NCBI RefSeq assembly: GCF_016616425.1 | Contig: NZ_CP067101.1 | Location: 3,224,001 to 3,288,000, forward strand | Source of the DNA: Bradyrhizobium diazoefficiens | Lineage (GTDB): Bacteria > Pseudomonadota > Alphaproteobacteria > Rhizobiales > Xanthobacteraceae | Direction: 5' to 3' | Length of the DNA stretch: 64,000 nt | Notes under the pieces: generated by a model | What the model was told of the DNA's origin: nothing | Seen by the model: only the letters and a program-made list of their open reading frames with translations | Database searches by the model: none | Part shown: piece by piece, positions 9,017-17,101 of the stretch | Position numbering within the stretch: position 1 is the first letter of the stretch | How the letters are laid out: every line of letters begins with the position of its first letter | Program-made: the position numbers and the translations under genes

Positions 9017-9790
9017 ATGAGTGCATTTCAGAAGGAGACGGTTCTGTCGGTGAGGCACTGGACCGAGTCCCTGTTCAGCTTCACTGCGACGCGCGATCCC
9101 GGCTTCCGTTTCCAGAACGGCCAGTTCGCGATGATCGGCCTCGAGGTCGCGGGCAGGCCGTTGATGCGTGCCTACAGCATGGCAAGCGCCAATCATGAGG
9201 AAGCGCTCGAGTTTTTCTCGATCAAGGTGCAGGATGGCCCGCTGACGTCGCGCTTGCAGAAGATCAGGGAAGGCGACATCATCCTGGTCGGCCGCAAAGC
9301 CACGGGCACGCTGATCACCGGCAACCTTATTCCGGGAAAGCGCCTGCTGCTGCTGTCGACTGGAACAGGCCTTGCTCCCTTCGCGAGCCTGATCAAGGAT
9401 CCCGATGTCTACGAGAATTACGAGACCATCGTGCTCGCCCATGGCTGCCGCCAGGTTTCCGAGCTCGCCTACGGCGAGCACGTGGTCGAGGGCCTGCGCA
9501 GCCACGAGTTCCTTGGACCGCTGATCCGCGACAAGCTCGTCTACTACCCGACCGTCACCCGCGAGCCGTTCAGGAATCGCGGCCGCATTACCGACCTGAT
9601 CGCCTCGAACCAGCTGTTCGACGATATCGGCCAGTCTGGCCTCGATATCGAGACGGACCGCATCATGCTCTGCGGCAGCCCGGCGATGCTTGAGGAACTT
9701 CCCGCGATGTTCTCCGCGCGCGGCTTCGTCGAGGGCAATCACAGCCAGCCCGGCCATTTCGTGATCGAAAAGGCCTTTGTCGAGCGCTGA
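9017..9790 (+). CDS. fpr: ferredoxin--NADP(+) reductase
   Basis: A flavoenzyme of 257 residues that moves electrons between NADPH and ferredoxin or flavodoxin. The FAD-binding RAYS motif is at 51-54, the NADP-binding segment LSTGTGLAPFASLI follows, and the nucleotide-binding core LCGSPAMLEELPAMF is near the C-terminus. The terminal HFVIEKAFVER is typical of bacterial FPR. Two genes downstream comes an FAD flavoprotein with a two-cluster ferredoxin, suggesting this copy feeds that pair rather than only general stress metabolism. The start ATG has a GAGGAGAG ribosome site. Confidence 0.93.
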   Translation: MSAFQKETVLSVRHWTESLFSFTATRDPGFRFQNGQFAMIGLEVAGRPLMRAYSMASANHEEALEFFSIKVQDGPLTSRLQKIREGDIILVGRKATGTLITGNLIPGKRLLLLSTGTGLAPFASLIKDPDVYENYETIVLAHGCRQVSELAYGEHVVEGLRSHEFLGPLIRDKLVYYPTVTREPFRNRGRITDLIASNQLFDDIGQSGLDIETDRIMLCGSPAMLEELPAMFSARGFVEGNHSQPGHFVIEKAFVER

Positions 9791-9810
9791 GGCGTAAATC
9801 GCGTCCCGCC

Positions 9811-9828
9811 GACAACTAATTGCTATCG
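9811..9828 (+). promoter_or_regulatory. CAACTAATTGC motif upstream of the flavoprotein gene
   Basis: The sequence gacaactaattgctatcg lies 65-80 bases before the flavoprotein start, in the short gap after fpr. It shares CAACTAATTGC with 8854-8872 and the CAACTAAT core with 7443-7457. Confidence 0.4.
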
Positions 9829-9892
9829 CCGGGATGCCCCCTGAACAAATCTGATGCAAAGGCGCCGGAGATCGGCGAACCAGGAGCAAGCG

Positions 9893-11635
9893 ATGGCACT
9901 AGATCAGATCGTCGACGGACTTTCGGAGGTTTCCTGCGATGTGCTGGTGATCGGCGGCGGCACGGCCGGCCCGATGGCGGCGCTAAAGGCGAAGCTGAAG
10001 AACCCGAAGGCCAACGTCGTCCTGCTCGAAAAAGCAAACGTCAAGCGTTCCGGCGCGATCTCGATGGGCATGGATGGCTTGAACAACGCAGTCATTCCCG
10101 GGTACGCGACGCCGGAGCAGTACACCAAGGAAATCACCATCGCCAACGACGGCATCGTTGACCAGAAGGCGGTCTATAAATACGCACAGAACTGCTTTGG
10201 CATCATCGAAGAGCTCGACAGTTTCGGCATCCGATTCCTGAAGAACGAGAACGGAGATTACGCCGTCAAGAAGGTGCACCACATCGGCACCTACGTTCTG
10301 CCGATGCCGAACGGCGAGACCGTGAAGAAGGCGCTTTATCGCCAGCTCCGCCGCGCCCGCATCCTGATCTCAAACCGCTACATGGCGACGCGGCTGCTCA
10401 AATCCGCCGGCGGACGCATTGCCGGCGCGGTCAGTGTCAACACCCGCACCGCCGAGATGCTGGTGATCAGGGCCAAGGCCGTGATCCTGTGCATGGGCGC
10501 CGCCGGCCGCCTGGGTCTACCGACCTCCGGCTACATGTTCGGCACTTACGAGAACGCCGCCAATTCCGGCGACGGCTACGCGATGGCCTATCACGCCGGC
10601 GCCGCGCTCGCGAATCTCGAGTGCTTCCAGATCAATCCGCTGATCAAGGATTATAACGGCCCGGCCTGCGCCTATGTCGCGGGTCCCTTCGGCGCCTACA
10701 CGGCGAACAACGAAGGCTCGCGCTTCATCGAATGCGACTATTGGTCCGGCCAGATGATGTTGGAGTTTTACAACGAGCTGCTGTCCGGCAAGGGCCCGGT
10801 GTTCCTCCAGCTCAAGCATCTCCACCCCGACACCATCTCGGAAATCGAATCCACACTGCACAAGGTCGAGCGGCCGACGCGCGGGCTGTTCCAGCAAGGG
10901 CGGGGCATCGACTATCGCAGCGAGTCCATTGAGATGCATATCTCCGAGATCGGCTTCTGCTCCGGTCATAGCGCTTCCGGCGTGTTCGTCGACGACAATG
11001 CGCGCACCACGGTGCCCGGCCTCTACGCGGCCGGCGACATGGCGAGCGTGCCGCACAACTACATGCTCGGCGCTTTCACCAACGGCTCAGTCGCCGGCAT
11101 CGACGCGATGGAGTTCGCCGATAGTCACGATTTTGCGGAATTCGACGCAGCCGACGTCGCGATGGAGCGCAACCGCGTCATGGCGCCGACGAAACGCAAG
11201 GATGGCATTCCGCCGAACCAGGTCGAGTACAAGACCCGCCGCCTGGTCAACGACTATCTCCAGCCGCCGAAAGTCACGCGCAAATACGAGCTCGGCATGC
11301 GCCGCCTCGCCGAGGCGCGGGAGGACATGCAGGAGCGCATGATCGCGCGCAACGCGCACGAATTGCTCCGCGCGCTCGAAGTGCAGTCGATCATGGACTG
11401 CGCCGACATGGCCGCGCACGCGTCGCTCTATCGCGAGGAGAGCCGCTGGGGCCTCTATCACTGGCGCACGGACTTCCCGGAGAAGGACAACGAGAACTGG
11501 TTCTGCCACACGCTTCTGTCCAAGCAGGACGGCAAGATGACCAGCGAGAAGCGCGCCGTCGAGCCTTACGTCGTGCCGATCGCCGACGACGAGAAGGACC
11601 TCTACGACAAGCAGCGCATTCGCGCCTCCGCCTGA
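9893..11635 (+). CDS. FAD flavoprotein of the fumarate reductase/succinate dehydrogenase/APS reductase alpha type
   Basis: A 580-residue flavoprotein. The FAD dinucleotide fold is VLVIGGGTAGPMAA (GGGTAG at 21-26), followed by LLEKANVKRSGAISMG, which closely resembles the KRSGA stretch of APS reductase alpha subunits. The second FAD segment VPGLYAAGDMAS and the C-terminal SdhA/FrdA-like ESRWGLYHWRTDFPEKDNENW complete the family picture. The start at ATG 9893 has AGGAG upstream; an in-frame ATG at 9854 is less likely. A two-cluster ferredoxin gene follows 31 bases on, as in aprA-aprB pairs. No sulfate adenylyltransferase or dissimilatory sulfite reductase gene is in view, so the substrate is unknown. 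Confidence 0.88.
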   Translation: MALDQIVDGLSEVSCDVLVIGGGTAGPMAALKAKLKNPKANVVLLEKANVKRSGAISMGMDGLNNAVIPGYATPEQYTKEITIANDGIVDQKAVYKYAQNCFGIIEELDSFGIRFLKNENGDYAVKKVHHIGTYVLPMPNGETVKKALYRQLRRARILISNRYMATRLLKSAGGRIAGAVSVNTRTAEMLVIRAKAVILCMGAAGRLGLPTSGYMFGTYENAANSGDGYAMAYHAGAALANLECFQINPLIKDYNGPACAYVAGPFGAYTANNEGSRFIECDYWSGQMMLEFYNELLSGKGPVFLQLKHLHPDTISEIESTLHKVERPTRGLFQQGRGIDYRSESIEMHISEIGFCSGHSASGVFVDDNARTTVPGLYAAGDMASVPHNYMLGAFTNGSVAGIDAMEFADSHDFAEFDAADVAMERNRVMAPTKRKDGIPPNQVEYKTRRLVNDYLQPPKVTRKYELGMRRLAEAREDMQERMIARNAHELLRALEVQSIMDCADMAAHASLYREESRWGLYHWRTDFPEKDNENWFCHTLLSKQDGKMTSEKRAVEPYVVPIADDEKDLYDKQRIRASA

Positions 11636-11666
11636 TCCACCGCAGCACAGCAACAGGAGACATCAA

Positions 11667-11900
11667 ATGCCTCTCGCGTCCCATCAGACATCGGTACCGG
11701 TGGTCGTCGACGACGCCAAATGCATCGCGGACAAGGGCTGCACCGTCTGCGTCGACGTCTGCCCGCTCGACGTGCTCCGCATCAGCGACATGACGAACAA
11801 GGCGTACATGGCATATGACGAGTGCTGGTATTGCATGCCCTGCGAAGCGGATTGCCCGACCGGCGCTGTCACCGTCAACATTCCCTACTTGCTGAGGTGA
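11667..11900 (+). CDS. two-[4Fe-4S] ferredoxin, probable partner of the flavoprotein
   Basis: A 77-residue electron carrier with two iron-sulfur motifs: Cys19, 25, 28, 32 (the first with a long CIADKGCTVC spacing) and Cys53, 56, 59, 63 (CWYCMPCEADCP). The spacing and order, and the place right after the flavoprotein, resemble the beta subunit of APS reductase but without its longer C-terminal tail. It probably accepts electrons from the ferredoxin reductase two genes upstream and passes them to the flavoprotein, or the reverse. The ribosome site is CAACAGGAGA. Confidence 0.9.
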   Translation: MPLASHQTSVPVVVDDAKCIADKGCTVCVDVCPLDVLRISDMTNKAYMAYDECWYCMPCEADCPTGAVTVNIPYLLR

Positions 11901-11902
11901 TC

Positions 11903-12880
11903 ATGTCGAGCCCGTTCGAATCCTACGACGATCTCGAGGACGCCGATGAGCGGCTTCAAGCCGCCGACCCAGCCGAACGTCGCGTCGCCATCATCGCGCT
12001 CGGCCATTCCGGCGATTCCGCAGCGGTTGCACATCTCGCCAACATGGTGGCCGATCCCGACGCCGGCGTGCGCCAGCAGGTCGCGATGGCGCTGGGTGAG
12101 TTCGGCGGGCCGGGGGCGGCAAGCGCGCTGGTGAAGCTGCTGGTCGATCCCGAGGGAATCGTGGCGATGGCCGCAGCCGACAGCATGGCCGAGTTCAAGG
12201 ATCCGGCGTGCGCCGAGATCATCCTGCCGCTGGTGAAACATGCTCACGCCTTCGTCCGCATGGGCGCGCTGCGCGCGCTGAAGGAACTGCGCTGCAGGGA
12301 CACGCTGAAGCCGGCGCTCGAAGCGCTCCAGGACTCCGATGCCGCGGTGCGCGTGCAGGCAATCGGCGTGATCGGTTTCCTCAAGCTGGAAGAATCCATC
12401 CCCGCGCTGACCGCACTGATCAACGACCCCGACGCGCATGTGCGCCGTGCCGCCGTGAGCGCGCTGGCGTTCTCGCAGATGAAGCCGGCGGCCGAAACGA
12501 TCACGCGTGCGCTAAAGGACGGCGACTGGATGGTGCGGGAGATGGCGGCGGAAACGCTGGGCCTGAACGCCAATGGCGCGATCGCGGCCGACCAGCTCAT
12601 CGCCTCGCTCGCTGACGAATTCTGGCAGGTGCGGCTGAAGGCGATCCGCAGCCTTGGCCGGATGAAGATTGAGCGCGCGGTGCGCCCGATCGGCAATTGC
12701 GTCAATCACGATCAGGCCAATTTGCGGAAAGAGGCAGCCGCCGCGCTCGGCGAGATCGCGCATGCCGACGGCGAGGCATTCCTGGCCGCGATCGCCGATG
12801 ATCCGGATCCGGATGTCCGCAAGAATGCGCGTTGGGCGCTGCACCAGATCGCGGCCCGCAAAGCGCGGGCAGGGGCATAG
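11903..12880 (+). CDS. HEAT-repeat protein (PBS-lyase type repeats)
   Basis: A 325-residue protein made almost wholly of about nine helical HEAT repeats of roughly 31 residues. Each carries variants of the pattern D-x-x-V-R-x-x-A-A-x-A-L-G (for example DPDAGVRQQVAMALGEFG and DPDAHVRRAAVSALAFS). It is a scaffold or protein-interaction module; there is no catalytic motif. ATG 11903 follows the ferredoxin stop by two bases with GAGGTGA as ribosome site, so it is translationally coupled. The tight coupling suggests that it assembles, matures or docks the flavoprotein-ferredoxin pair. PBS-type HEAT proteins attach cofactors in phycobilisomes, but that role is not implied here. Confidence 0.88.
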   Translation: MSSPFESYDDLEDADERLQAADPAERRVAIIALGHSGDSAAVAHLANMVADPDAGVRQQVAMALGEFGGPGAASALVKLLVDPEGIVAMAAADSMAEFKDPACAEIILPLVKHAHAFVRMGALRALKELRCRDTLKPALEALQDSDAAVRVQAIGVIGFLKLEESIPALTALINDPDAHVRRAAVSALAFSQMKPAAETITRALKDGDWMVREMAAETLGLNANGAIAADQLIASLADEFWQVRLKAIRSLGRMKIERAVRPIGNCVNHDQANLRKEAAAALGEIAHADGEAFLAAIADDPDPDVRKNARWALHQIAARKARAGA

Positions 12881-12994
12881 TAGCGGGGCATCCTGCCGCT
12901 CTGGACTTCCCTCGCCAGACGTTTATTGGTCTTCGCAAATGGGATCGGCTGCCGTTGAACGCGGACGATCCCTGGAAACAGCGAGGACGCGGCC

Positions 12995-14167
12995 ATGACG
13001 ACATTGACGGTGAAAGATCTTCTCCCCGAGGATGGCACAAGGGGAACGTTGGCCGGCCGTGTCTGGCTGCCGCAGGTGAACGGTCCGGCCGTGGTCGCCG
13101 TGCGCGGCGATGGTGTGTTCGACGTCACTGCCAGGTTTCCGACCATCAGCGCGCTCTGCGAGGAGGATCATCCGGCCAAGGCGCTTGCCGCAACCAAGGG
13201 CGATCGCATCGGCGATCTCGAAGCCATCGTCGCCAACACCGCGCCCGATGGGCGCGATCCGAACAAGCCGTGGCTGCTTGCACCGGTCGATCTGCAGACG
13301 CTGAAGGCGGCCGGTGTCACTTTCGCGATCTCGATGCTGGAGCGCGTGATCGAGGAGCGCGCCAAGGGCAATCCGGCCTCGGCTGAAGCGATCCGGAAAG
13401 AAGTGACGCGGCTGATCGGCGACGATCTGTCAAAGCTCAAGCCGGGCTCGGATCAGGCGATGCATCTGAAGCAGGTGCTGATCGATCAGAATGCCTGGAG
13501 CCAATATCTCGAAGTCGGCATCGGCCCCGACGCCGAAGTGTTCACGAAGGCGCCGACCTTGTCCTCGGTCGGCACCGGCATGGACGCCGGGCTGCATCCG
13601 AAATCGACCTGGAACAACCCCGAGCCTGAGCTCGTGCTGTTCGTCTCCAGCCGCGGCAAGATCGTCGGTGGCGCGCTCGGCAACGACGTCAACCTGCGCG
13701 ACTTCGAGGGTCGGTCGGCGCTGCTGCTGTCGAAGGCGAAGGACAACAATGCCTCGTGCGCGATCGGCCCGTTGCTGCGTCTGTTCGACGACAGCTTTAC
13801 GCTCGACGATGCGCGCAAGCTCGACATCAGCCTGAACGTCAAGGGCGCGGACGGCTTCGTCCTCGATGGTCATTCCTCGATCCGCAAGATCAGCCGCGAT
13901 CCGACCGACCTCGTCGAGCAGACCATCGGCAAGGTGCACCAATATCCTGATGGTTTCGTGCTGTTTCTCGGCACGATGTTCGCGCCGGTCAAGGATCGCG
14001 ATGCGCCAGGGCAGGGATTCACCCACAAGCGCGACGACATCGTCACGATCGCTGCGCCCCAGCTTGGCAAGCTCGTCAACCGCATGCGCACCAGCGACGA
14101 GTGCGAGCCCTGGATCTTTGGAATCGGTGCGCTGATGAAGAACCTGGCGCAGCGCAAGCTGATTTAG
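12995..14167 (+). CDS. fumarylacetoacetate hydrolase-fold protein, candidate 2-keto-3-deoxy-sugar-acid dehydratase
   Basis: A 390-residue FAH-superfamily protein. The C-terminal half carries the metal-binding arrangement (NPEPELVLF, then GALGNDVNLRDFEGR) and the SCAIGPLL segment. The length and N-terminal extension resemble the Caulobacter XylX type, which dehydrates 2-keto-3-deoxy-D-xylonate to alpha-ketoglutarate semialdehyde (family knowledge). Its place just ahead of aldose transport genes and within 10 kb of a sugar 1-dehydrogenase and a lactonase makes a sugar-acid dehydratase role more likely than aromatic breakdown. GguC of Agrobacterium, from the chvE-gguABC locus, is another relative to compare. 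The exact substrate is not determined by sequence. Confidence 0.75.
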   Translation: MTTLTVKDLLPEDGTRGTLAGRVWLPQVNGPAVVAVRGDGVFDVTARFPTISALCEEDHPAKALAATKGDRIGDLEAIVANTAPDGRDPNKPWLLAPVDLQTLKAAGVTFAISMLERVIEERAKGNPASAEAIRKEVTRLIGDDLSKLKPGSDQAMHLKQVLIDQNAWSQYLEVGIGPDAEVFTKAPTLSSVGTGMDAGLHPKSTWNNPEPELVLFVSSRGKIVGGALGNDVNLRDFEGRSALLLSKAKDNNASCAIGPLLRLFDDSFTLDDARKLDISLNVKGADGFVLDGHSSIRKISRDPTDLVEQTIGKVHQYPDGFVLFLGTMFAPVKDRDAPGQGFTHKRDDIVTIAAPQLGKLVNRMRTSDECEPWIFGIGALMKNLAQRKLI

Positions 14168-14345
14168 GTCGCCGCCCTTCGCCTCTCTCGGCTTGCGGGG
14201 AGATGAGCGGACCGTCGCCATGGCGGCCGCTGAGTGCGCCAAACTCCCACAAAATTTACTTCATCTCCGCGTTGTATTCGCGGAACATATAGCGCGCGGC
14301 GTGTCATTTGCGCAGCCCTCCCGCATGTCTCCATCATTCTTCCAA

Positions 14346-14364
14346 TAGTCAAATAATATGACTA
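14346..14364. promoter_or_regulatory. inverted repeat, candidate operator of the ytf operon
   Basis: TAGTCA (14346-14351) and TGACTA (14359-14364) form an inverted repeat with a seven-base AT-rich centre, about 110 bases before ytfQ. The 306-base gap 14168-14473 holds no gene. Size and position suit a dimeric GntR/FCD regulator, one of which ends the transporter gene block. Confidence 0.45.
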
Positions 14365-14473
14365 GTCGGAACCGATCTTCCGTGAAATAGTGCCTCGGCC
14401 GCCTCAAAGGAGCGGCCTTGGGGTGCCATGCTACCAGTCGGCGCCCCGACTAACATCTTGGGAGACACGCCTG

Positions 14474-15439
14474 ATGATCCTCAAAGCCCTCTTTGCGGCC
14501 AGCGCCACGGCCACGTTGCTGCTCGCCTTGCCGGCCAATGCTGGCCAGCTCACCATCGGCTTCTCGCAGATCGGATCGGAATCCGGCTGGCGAGCGGCCG
14601 AGACTTCGGTCTCCAAGCAGGAGGCCGCGAAGCGGAAGGTCAATCTCAAGATCGCCGACGCGCAGCAGAAGCAGGAGAACCAGATCAAGGCGATCCGGTC
14701 CTTCATCGCGCAGAACGTCGATGCGATCTTCCTTGCGCCTGTCGTCTCGACTGGCTGGGACTCGGTGCTGAAGGAAGCCAAGGAAGCCAAGATCCCGGTC
14801 GTGCTGCTCGACCGCGACATCGATCCCTCCGGCAAGGAGCTCTATCTTACAGCCGTCACCTCGGACAGCGTGCATGAAGGCGAAGTGGCCGGCGACTGGC
14901 TGGCCAAGACCGTCGGCAGCAAGCCCTGCAACATCGTCGAGCTGCAAGGAACCGTCGGCGCCAGCGTCGCCACCAACCGCAAGAAGGGGTTTGACACCGC
15001 GATTGCGAAGCATGCGAACCTGAAGGTGGTGCGCAGCCAGACTGGTGACTTCACCCGAGCCAAGGGCAAGGAGGTGATGGAGAGCTTCATCAAGGCCGAA
15101 GGCGGCGGCAAGTCGATCTGCGCGGTCTACGCGCACAACGACGACATGATGGTCGGCGCAATCCAGGCGATGAAGGAGGCCGGCCTCAAGCCCGGCAAGG
15201 AAATCCTCACCGTCTCGATCGACGCGGTCCCCGACATCTTCAAGGCGATGGTCGCCGGCGAAGCCAATGCGACGGTCGAGCTGACGCCGAACATGGCCGG
15301 CCCAGCGCTCGATGCCGTCGCGGCCTTTAAGGACAAGGGCACCGTTCCGCCGAAATGGATCCAGACCGAGTCCAGGCTCTATACTGCCGCCGACGATCCG
15401 CAGAAGATCTACGATAGCAAGAAGGGCCTCGGTTACTGA
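14474..15439 (+). CDS. ytfQ: galactofuranose-type ABC transporter, periplasmic binding protein
   Basis: A sugar receptor of 321 residues with a signal peptide of 22 residues (ending PANA). The mature protein reads LTIGFSQIGSESGWRAAET, then DAQQKQENQIKAIRSF and VELQGTVGASVATNRKKGF, which match E. coli YtfQ closely from memory. YtfQ binds furanose forms of galactose and arabinose. ATG 14474 follows GGGAGA; longer upstream reading is promoter region. It is the first gene of ytfQ-ytfR-ytfT-yjfF, in the usual E. coli order, and is followed by a stem-loop that separates it from the rest. Confidence 0.93.
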   Translation: MILKALFAASATATLLLALPANAGQLTIGFSQIGSESGWRAAETSVSKQEAAKRKVNLKIADAQQKQENQIKAIRSFIAQNVDAIFLAPVVSTGWDSVLKEAKEAKIPVVLLDRDIDPSGKELYLTAVTSDSVHEGEVAGDWLAKTVGSKPCNIVELQGTVGASVATNRKKGFDTAIAKHANLKVVRSQTGDFTRAKGKEVMESFIKAEGGGKSICAVYAHNDDMMVGAIQAMKEAGLKPGKEILTVSIDAVPDIFKAMVAGEANATVELTPNMAGPALDAVAAFKDKGTVPPKWIQTESRLYTAADDPQKIYDSKKGLGY

Positions 15440-15451
15440 GGCGGACTTCGC

Positions 15452-15476
15452 GCCGGACCTCTCCCAGTGGTCCGGC
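15452..15476 (+). terminator. stem-loop after ytfQ (attenuator or mRNA stabiliser)
   Basis: GCCGGACC (15452-15459) pairs with GGTCCGGC (15469-15476) over a nine-base loop, in the 117-base gap between ytfQ and ytfR. Such hairpins behind the binding-protein gene usually raise its message level over the downstream genes. Confidence 0.6.
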
Positions 15477-15556
15477 GGCCCCCTTTGAGACCGCTGCGCG
15501 AACGAATAGGCCGGGTGTCCGCATCGTCAGCGGGCGCCGGCGGGAGTGACGTCGCC

Positions 15557-17101
15557 ATGGAGAACAGCCTCGATTCTGCTCCGCCGCTCCTTCAGGTGCG
15601 CGGTATCAGCAAGAGCTTCGGCGCTGTGCGTGCGTTGCAGGAGGTCGACTTCACGCTGCGCGCCGGCGAGATCCATGCGCTGCTCGGCGAGAATGGCGCC
15701 GGCAAGTCCACGCTGATCAAGGTGATCACCGGCGTGTTTCCGCGCGATGCCGGCATCGTCCGGCTCGGTGGCGACGAGGTTGCGCCGCGTTCAGCCAAGG
15801 CCGCGCTTGGGGTCGGCATCGCCACCGTCTACCAGGAAGTCAATTTGCTGCCGAACCTCTCGGTTGCGCAGAACCTGTTCCTGGACCGTCAGCCGATGCG
15901 CTTCGGCATCGTGCGCGAAGTCGAGATGCGCCGACGCGCCAAGGCCTTGCTCGCGGATTTTGGCCTCGACATCGACGTCGCCGCACCGCTCGGCAGTTTT
16001 TCCGTCGCCATCCAGCACGTCACCGCGATCGCGCGCGCCGTCGATCTCTCCGCGCGCGTGCTGATCCTGGACGAGCCGACCGCGAGCCTCGATCGCCATG
16101 AGGTCGAGATCCTGTTCGGTATCATGCGCCAGCTTGCAAAGCGCGGTATCGGCATCGTCTTCGTCAGCCACTTCCTCGACCAGGTCTATGAGATATCCGA
16201 CCGTATTACCGTCTTACGCAATGGCCGACTGGTCGGCGAGCGGGAGACCGCCTCGCTGCCGCGGCTCGAGCTGATCCGGATGATGCTTGGTCGCGAGCTG
16301 GCCGAAACCACCAGCACGCGGGCATCGGTGGGCGAGCACTCGGCGCGTGCGATTTGCGCCAGCTTCGAGAATTACGGCAAGGCCGGCTATGTCGCTCCGT
16401 TCAATCTCGATCTGCGCCATGGCGAGGTCGTCGGTCTCGCCGGTTTGCTCGGCTCGGGCCGAACCGAAACGGCGCGGCTCGTGTTCGGCGCCGAACGTGC
16501 CGATGGTGGGCAGGCGAGGGTGGAGGGCGCAGCCGTGCGGCTCCAGTCGCCGCGCGATGGCGTGCGTCATGGCTTTGGCTATTGCCCGGAGGAGCGCAAG
16601 ACCGAAGGCATCGTCGCCGAGCTCACCGTGCGTGAGAACATCGTGCTCGCGCTCCAGGCCAAGCGCGGCCTGCACCGCCCGCTGTCGCGCCGCGAGCAAG
16701 ACGAGATCGCCCGCCGCTACGTCAAGATGCTCGACATCCGTCCGCCCGATCCGGAGCGTCCGGTGGGACTGCTGTCGGGCGGCAATCAGCAGAAAGTTCT
16801 GCTGGCGCGCTGGCTTGCCACCTCGCCGCGGCTCCTGGTGCTGGACGAGCCGACCCGCGGCATCGACGTCGGCGCGCATGCCGAGATCATCCGCCTGATC
16901 CGCGAGCTCTGCGACGACGGCTTGGCGCTGCTCGTGATCTCCTCCGAGCTCGATGAGATCGTGACCTATTCCGACCGCGTGGTGGTGCTGCGCGACCGCG
17001 CCCACGTCGAGGAACTCGCGGGCGAGGCGATCGACATCGGCAACATTCTCGCGGCGATCGCCGCCGACGGTACCGCCTCAGCGCATGAGGGGCACGCATG
17101 A
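15557..17101 (+). CDS. ytfR: galactofuranose-type ABC transporter, tandem ATPase
   Basis: A double ATPase of 514 residues, as in all CUT2 sugar importers. The first half has an intact Walker A (GENGAGKST, 44-52), a Walker B region LILDEPTASLD and an H-loop VSHFLDQV. In the first half the usual LSVGQ-type signature is replaced by GSFSVAIQ. The second half has a degenerate P-loop (GLLGSGRTET), then LLSGGNQQKVLLARWL and VLDEPTRGIDVGA, as usual for the class. ATG 15557 is taken as the start; the frame is open further upstream without family support. Its stop overlaps the next gene by four bases. Confidence 0.92.
   Translation: MENSLDSAPPLLQVRGISKSFGAVRALQEVDFTLRAGEIHALLGENGAGKSTLIKVITGVFPRDAGIVRLGGDEVAPRSAKAALGVGIATVYQEVNLLPNLSVAQNLFLDRQPMRFGIVREVEMRRRAKALLADFGLDIDVAAPLGSFSVAIQHVTAIARAVDLSARVLILDEPTASLDRHEVEILFGIMRQLAKRGIGIVFVSHFLDQVYEISDRITVLRNGRLVGERETASLPRLELIRMMLGRELAETTSTRASVGEHSARAICASFENYGKAGYVAPFNLDLRHGEVVGLAGLLGSGRTETARLVFGAERADGGQARVEGAAVRLQSPRDGVRHGFGYCPEERKTEGIVAELTVRENIVLALQAKRGLHRPLSRREQDEIARRYVKMLDIRPPDPERPVGLLSGGNQQKVLLARWLATSPRLLVLDEPTRGIDVGAHAEIIRLIRELCDDGLALLVISSELDEIVTYSDRVVVLRDRAHVEELAGEAIDIGNILAAIAADGTASAHEGHA

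Noticed and set aside
9893..11900. Calling the flavoprotein and ferredoxin a true APS reductase (aprAB)
   Set aside because: The ferredoxin lacks the long AprB tail, and no sat, dsr or sox gene is in view. Only resemblance can be claimed.
12995..14167. Classical fumarylacetoacetase of tyrosine breakdown
   Set aside because: No homogentisate or maleylacetoacetate genes are near, and the neighbourhood is sugar metabolism.
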